DNA from: DATBDE01 sp036270095
Lineage (GTDB): Bacteria; Actinomycetota; Thermoleophilia; Solirubrobacterales; Solirubrobacteraceae
Reading direction: 5' to 3'
Assembly: GCA_036270095.1 (NCBI GenBank)
Contig: DATBDE010000120.1
Span: forward strand, 1-8,279
DNA: 8,279 bases
Below, in pieces: positions 5,699 to 8,279 of the stretch; position 1 is the first letter of the stretch, and every line of letters starts with the position of its first letter. The notes under the pieces were generated by a model, which was not told the origin of the DNA, did not search any database, and saw only the letters and a list, made by a program, of their open reading frames with translations. The position numbers were made by a program, and so were the translations under genes.

Positions 5699-6142
5699 CT
5701 ACGTGGTGCGAATAATCAACACCGAGCAGGGCGCATGGTGGGAAACCTTGTTGGGCACCGAGCCGAGCAGGAACCGCTTGGCCCCCGTCATGCCCTTGTT
5801 GCCGACCACGATCAGATCGGAGCCGCGCTCCTCGGCCACGTCGAGGATGGCGTCCGCCGGATCGCCCTGGCGCGCGAAGGTCTCGACCTCGACGCCGGCC
5901 TCGCGCGTCTCGCGCGCGGCCTCCTCGAGCGTGTGGTCGACGTCCTCGCGCGGGTTGACCGCCCACTCCACGTCCTTGGGCGCCTCACGCTGCTCCGAGC
6001 GCAGGCGATCGCCGGAGACCGGCTCATACGCGGACACGATGTCCAGCGACGCACCCACCTGCTTCGCCAGGTCGATGGCCTGGCGAACCGCCTCCTTGGC
6101 GGTGGCCGATCCGTCCGTGCCCACCACGATCGAGCCGAACAT
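5699..6142 (-). CDS. Universal stress protein (UspA family)
   Basis: 147 residues, a single Usp domain of normal length, cytoplasmic. SIVVGTDGS (4-12) forms strand 1 and the nucleotide-binding Asp. The ATP-binding signature G-2x-G-9x-G-S/T is complete: Gly114, Gly117, Gly127, Ser128 in VGNKGMTGAKRFLLGS. The end SHHAPCSVLIIR is typical. It is therefore an ATP-binding type Usp; a role in stress, dormancy or redox response is known for the family only. The start is secure: ATG 6142 follows AAGGAAAGGAG, the strongest Shine-Dalgarno in the window, and a TATCAT -10 box lies 30 bp upstream. It is divergent from the PHP phosphatase gene (42-bp gap) and is followed by the GNAT gene. Confidence 0.94.
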   Translation of the reverse strand: MFGSIVVGTDGSATAKEAVRQAIDLAKQVGASLDIVSAYEPVSGDRLRSEQREAPKDVEWAVNPREDVDHTLEEAARETREAGVEVETFARQGDPADAILDVAEERGSDLIVVGNKGMTGAKRFLLGSVPNKVSHHAPCSVLIIRTT

Positions 6143-6145
6143 CCG

Positions 6146-6157
6146 TCTCCTTTCCTT
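6146..6157 (-). promoter_or_regulatory. Strong ribosome binding site of the universal stress gene
   Basis: On the minus strand AAGGAAAGGAGA precedes the ATG at 6142; AGGAG is 4 nt away, and the upstream AAGGA is 10 nt away. It fixes the start codon and contrasts with neighbours that have no Shine-Dalgarno. Confidence 0.7.
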
Positions 6158-6171
6158 GCTGAGCCGCGGGG

Positions 6172-6177
6172 ATGATA
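6172..6177 (-). promoter_or_regulatory. Candidate -10 box of the universal stress gene
   Basis: On the minus strand TATCAT matches TATAAT at five of six positions. It predicts a start near 6165 and a 23-nt leader carrying the strong ribosome binding site. The -35 region falls inside the divergent phosphatase gene and shows no TTGACA-like match. Confidence 0.5.
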
Positions 6178-6184
6178 CGAGTCC

Positions 6185-6925
6185 GTGATCGACCTGCACT
6201 GTCACGCCCTCCCGGGCATCGACGACGGGCCGGCCGACCTCGGGGCCTCGGTGGCGCTCGCGCGCGCCGCCGCAGAGCGTGGCATGCGGACGCTCGTGGC
6301 CACCCCGCACATCGACCACTGGTGGGAAGTCGACCCGGCCTCGCTGCCGGAGCGCGTGGCCGCGCTGCAGGCGGCGCTGGACGCCGAGGGTGTCGTCGTC
6401 GAGGTGCGCACCGGCGGCGAGATCGCGCTGCCGCGCCTCCCCGAGCTCACCGAGCAGGAGCTCGACGGCCTGAGCCTCGGCGGCGGGCGCCACGTGCTGC
6501 TCGAGGCGCCCCTGACCCCGGACGCCGGCGACTTCGAGGCGCCGGTACTGGAGACGCTCGAGCGCCGGCCCGTGCTGCTCGCCCACCCCGAGCGCTGCCC
6601 CGCCTTCCTGCGCGCACCCGAGCGCTACGAGCGGCTGCTCGAAGAGGGCGTGCTCGGGCAGGTCACCGCCGGTTCCTTCAGCGGCCAGTGGGGCGGGACC
6701 ATCCGCACGACGGTGGCGCGCTGGCTCGACCGGGGCTGGGTGCACGTCGTCGCCTCCGACGCCCACGACGCCTACAAGCGCCCGCCCGGCCTGCGCGAGC
6801 CGCTGCGGCGCGCCGGGGTTCCCGACGAGCTGGCATGCTGGCTGACCGACGCGGTGCCGGCCGCGCTCGTTCAGGCGCAGGCGATCCCCGAGCCCCCTGC
6901 CGAGGTGCTCAGGCCCAGAGCTTGA
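6185..6925 (+). CDS. PHP-family protein tyrosine phosphatase (CpsB/CapC/YwqE type)
   Basis: 246 residues, metal-dependent phosphatase of the polymerase-and-histidinol-phosphatase fold. Characterised relatives dephosphorylate tyrosine kinases that control capsule or exopolysaccharide synthesis. The opening DLHCHALPGIDDGPADL (residues 3-19) is the family hallmark. Metal ligands are visible at His5 and His7, His42 in ATPHID, Glu79 in GGEIAL, His134 in AHPER, and Asp192/His194 in ASDAHD. Length is typical (about 240-260). The GTG is chosen because the hallmark begins at residue 3; there is no Shine-Dalgarno, and TGATAC at 6173-6178 is at best a weak leaderless -10. A GT4 glycosyltransferase follows on the same strand, supporting a polysaccharide role. 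No partner kinase is visible in the window. A histidinol-phosphatase is the alternative but lacks this opening motif. Confidence 0.9.
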   Translation: MIDLHCHALPGIDDGPADLGASVALARAAAERGMRTLVATPHIDHWWEVDPASLPERVAALQAALDAEGVVVEVRTGGEIALPRLPELTEQELDGLSLGGGRHVLLEAPLTPDAGDFEAPVLETLERRPVLLAHPERCPAFLRAPERYERLLEEGVLGQVTAGSFSGQWGGTIRTTVARWLDRGWVHVVASDAHDAYKRPPGLREPLRRAGVPDELACWLTDAVPAALVQAQAIPEPPAEVLRPRA

Positions 6926-6998
6926 TCGCGGCGATCACGATCCCGATCACCACGAAGACCACGACCGCGACCTGCATCCATATCCAGGTGGGCGACAC
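6909..6998 (-). CDS. 29-residue single-span membrane microprotein, leaderless, function unknown
   Basis: A small open frame on the minus strand, GTG at 6998 to TGA at 6911-6909. The product begins MSPTWIWMQ, then a hydrophobic run of Val/Ile/Ala/Phe/Gly (residues 10-25), then KLWA. Trp residues at both membrane borders and a single Lys at the C-terminal end are what one expects of a real transmembrane peptide. The GTG is preceded by TATGAT at 7005-7010, five of six matches to TATAAT, with exactly the spacing that puts +1 on the GTG. It is convergent with the phosphatase gene (17-bp overlap of the 3' ends) and divergent from the glycosyltransferase gene (19-bp gap). I do not recognise a family. 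It may be a regulatory or assembly partner of a membrane complex; that is speculation. An internal ATG at residue 8 is a weaker alternative start. Confidence 0.6.
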   Translation of the reverse strand: MSPTWIWMQVAVVVFVVIGIVIAAIKLWA

Positions 6999-7004
6999 GC
7001 CTCG

Positions 7005-7010
7005 ATCATA
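7005..7010 (-). promoter_or_regulatory. -10 box of the membrane microprotein gene
   Basis: TATGAT on the minus strand is one of the two best -10 matches in the window and predicts +1 at 6998, the first base of the GTG. The same bases read GATCAT on the plus strand (7004-7009), which could serve as a weaker -10 for the divergent glycosyltransferase gene, with a start near 7016. No -35 box is evident; the region is glycosyltransferase coding sequence. Confidence 0.55.
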
Positions 7011-7017
7011 GGCCGCG

Positions 7018-8139
7018 ATGGCCCGCGTCCTCCTCGCCTTCGAGCCACCCGACGGTGGCGTGGCCGAGAACGTGCTCCAGCTCGCGCTGGGGCTCGGCGC
7101 CCACGGGCACCGCGTCGAAGTGGCGGGGCCGACGCAGGCGCTCGTCTACCCGGCGCTGCGCGCGGCCGGCATCCCGCTCCACCGCACCGCGCAGTCGCGC
7201 TCGTACCGCCACCCGGGCCGTGAGCTCCTCGCCGTGCGCCAGCTCGGCGCCGTCGCGCGCCGGCGCCGCATCGATGTGCTGCACTGCCACGCCGCCAAGG
7301 CCGGCGTGACCGGGCGGCTCGCGGCGGCCCTGGTCGGCATGCCCGCCCTCTACACGCCCCACTGCTTCCCGTTCATCGGCGAGTTCGGGACGCCGCGGCG
7401 CCTGGCCGCCATCGCCGTCGAGCGCGCGCTGGCGCCGCTGGCCGCCGCGATCGTGTGCGTGGCCGAGTGGGAGCGGCGCGCCGCCCTGGCCAACGGCATC
7501 GGCCCGCCGGAGCGGCTGCACGTGATCCCCAACGGGGCGCGGCCCTGCCAGGCCCTGGCGCCCGACCCGGCTCTGGTCGCCCTGCGGGGCGACGGCGTGC
7601 TGGCGGCCTCCGTGAGCGTGCTGCGGGCGCAGAAGACCGTCGGCGTCTTCCTCGACGCCGTGCCGCGCATCCTGCGCCAGGTCCCGGAGGCGCGCTGCGC
7701 CGTCGTCGGCGACGGGCCCGAGCGCGAGGCACTGCGCGCCCGCGCCCGCGCCCGCGGGCTGGACACCGAGCCCCGCTTCGCCTTCATGCCGTTCGCGCCG
7801 CCGACCGCCCGCTACCTGCGCGCGCTCGACGTCTACGTCCAGCCCTCGTCGTGGGAGGCGCTGCCGATCGGCCTGCTCGAGGCGTTGGCCTGCGGCGTGC
7901 CCCAGGTGGCCACCGACGTCGGCGGCACCAGCGAGGCCATGACCCCGGCGACCGGCGTCCTTGTGGCGCCGCATGACCCCGCGGCGCTGGCCGCGGCCAC
8001 GGTGGCGCTGCTGCGCGACCCGGCGCGGCGCGCGGCGCTGGGGCGCGCCTCGATGGCGCGCCAGGCCGAGCGCTTCGGGGTCGAGCGGATGGTGGCGAGG
8101 ACGGCGCGGCTGTACGACGACCTGGTGGCCGCGCGCTAG
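7018..8139 (+). CDS. GT4-family glycosyltransferase (GT-B fold)
   Basis: 373 residues, transfers a sugar from a nucleotide-sugar donor, probably at the cytoplasmic face of the membrane during polysaccharide or glycolipid assembly. The N-terminal Rossmann half has the acceptor-side glycine loop (FEPPDGGVAENVLQLALGLG, about 9-28) and HCHAAKAGVTGRLAA. The C-terminal donor-binding half contains HVIPNGA, VGDGPER, and the retaining GT4 E-x7-E motif with Glu280 and Glu288 in WEALPIGLLEALACGVP, followed by ATDVGGTSE. Length is typical. The ATG has no Shine-Dalgarno; a GATCAT box 8 bp upstream may give a near-leaderless transcript. Its position after a CpsB-type phosphatase suggests a shared exopolysaccharide role. 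Donor and acceptor are not predictable from sequence. Confidence 0.93.
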   Translation: MARVLLAFEPPDGGVAENVLQLALGLGAHGHRVEVAGPTQALVYPALRAAGIPLHRTAQSRSYRHPGRELLAVRQLGAVARRRRIDVLHCHAAKAGVTGRLAAALVGMPALYTPHCFPFIGEFGTPRRLAAIAVERALAPLAAAIVCVAEWERRAALANGIGPPERLHVIPNGARPCQALAPDPALVALRGDGVLAASVSVLRAQKTVGVFLDAVPRILRQVPEARCAVVGDGPEREALRARARARGLDTEPRFAFMPFAPPTARYLRALDVYVQPSSWEALPIGLLEALACGVPQVATDVGGTSEAMTPATGVLVAPHDPAALAAATVALLRDPARRAALGRASMARQAERFGVERMVARTARLYDDLVAAR

Positions 8140-8279
8140 ACGGTTGATTCTGTGGCGGCATGTGCGCGGGGACGCGCGGGACCAAGCTGGGCGGGGGAAG
8201 CAGGGCGAAGCCAATGCCGGCCATTGGCGAGCCCGATGACCCCGATCCAGCGCCGGTATCCGCGCGTCATCCGCGTGCG
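8140..8279 (+). other. Window edge: possible start of another gene, undecided
   Basis: After the glycosyltransferase stop there is no certain gene in the 140 bases that remain. Plus-strand frames open to the window end include ATG 8214 (MPAIGEPDDPDP...), ATG 8236 (MTPIQRRYPRVIRV) and GTG 8152. None has a good Shine-Dalgarno or -10 box, and too few codons are visible to recognise a family. A downstream polysaccharide gene would be expected from context only. Confidence 0.25.
8210..8228. repeat. Perfect 7-bp inverted repeat
   Basis: GCCAATG-CCGGC-CATTGGC, arms identical over 7 bp with a 5-bp spacer, 71 bp after the glycosyltransferase stop. The arms contain A/T-rich centres unusual for this DNA. 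It could be an operator or a hairpin; there is no U tract on either side. The left arm holds one of the candidate start codons (ATG 8214). Confidence 0.5.

Noticed and set aside
5631..5966. GNAT frame extended far into the stress-protein gene as a Usp-GNAT fusion
   Set aside because: Upstream of about 5715 the translation is Arg/Gly-rich and not protein-like, and the stress protein has a complete natural end in its own frame.
1..8279. CRISPR array, toxin-antitoxin pair, restriction or other defence module
   Set aside because: No spaced direct repeats and no recognisable nuclease, toxin or methyltransferase genes are visible. If present, such cargo would be left of the window in the integrated element.

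Overview
The window looks like chromosomal DNA from a very GC-rich actinobacterium. The secreted-protein style (N-terminal beta domain, poly-Gly hinge, Lys/Gly-rich beta C-domain), the gene density and the frequent absence of Shine-Dalgarno sites fit Thermoleophilia/Solirubrobacterales best. That placement is inference from style, not a database match.

Left edge (1-733): the C-terminal half of a tyrosine recombinase runs in from outside the window and stops 33 bp before the 3' end of a minus-strand tRNA-Ser(CGA). This is the classic arrangement of an integrated element (genomic island, ICE or prophage) at a tRNA attachment site. The element body lies to the left, outside the window.

Middle (734-4992): a chromosomal stretch with alternating gene orientation. 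It holds a secreted hinge protein (794-1780, +), the tRNA adenosine deaminase TadA (1777-2241, -), a secreted subtilisin-like protease (2291-3550, +), an MmcQ/YjbR-family protein (3556-3906, +), an OmpR/PhoB-type response regulator with no kinase beside it (3913-4602, -), and a divergent stand-alone receiver-like protein (4660-4992, +) whose phospho-acceptor Asp is replaced by Glu. The two closest convergent pairs (1777-1780 and 4989-4992) share one CTAG that contains both stop codons.

Right part (4989-8279): a GNAT acetyltransferase (-) sits directly downstream of a universal stress protein (-), and its start codon is a puzzle. Divergent from them is a PHP-family protein tyrosine phosphatase of the CpsB/CapC/YwqE type (6185-6925, +). 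A GT4 glycosyltransferase (7018-8139, +) follows on the same strand. This pair suggests the edge of an extracellular-polysaccharide locus continuing rightward. Between them, on the minus strand, is a 29-codon single-membrane-span microprotein (6909-6998) with a near-consensus -10 box placed for leaderless transcription starting on its own GTG. The last 140 bases have no certain gene but hold a perfect 7-bp inverted repeat.

Several genes have TAnnnT-like -10 boxes placed so that transcription would start at or next to the start codon, so leaderless expression appears common here. I see no CRISPR array, insertion sequence, rRNA or recognisable defence system. The most novel items are the leaderless microprotein and the Asp-to-Glu receiver.
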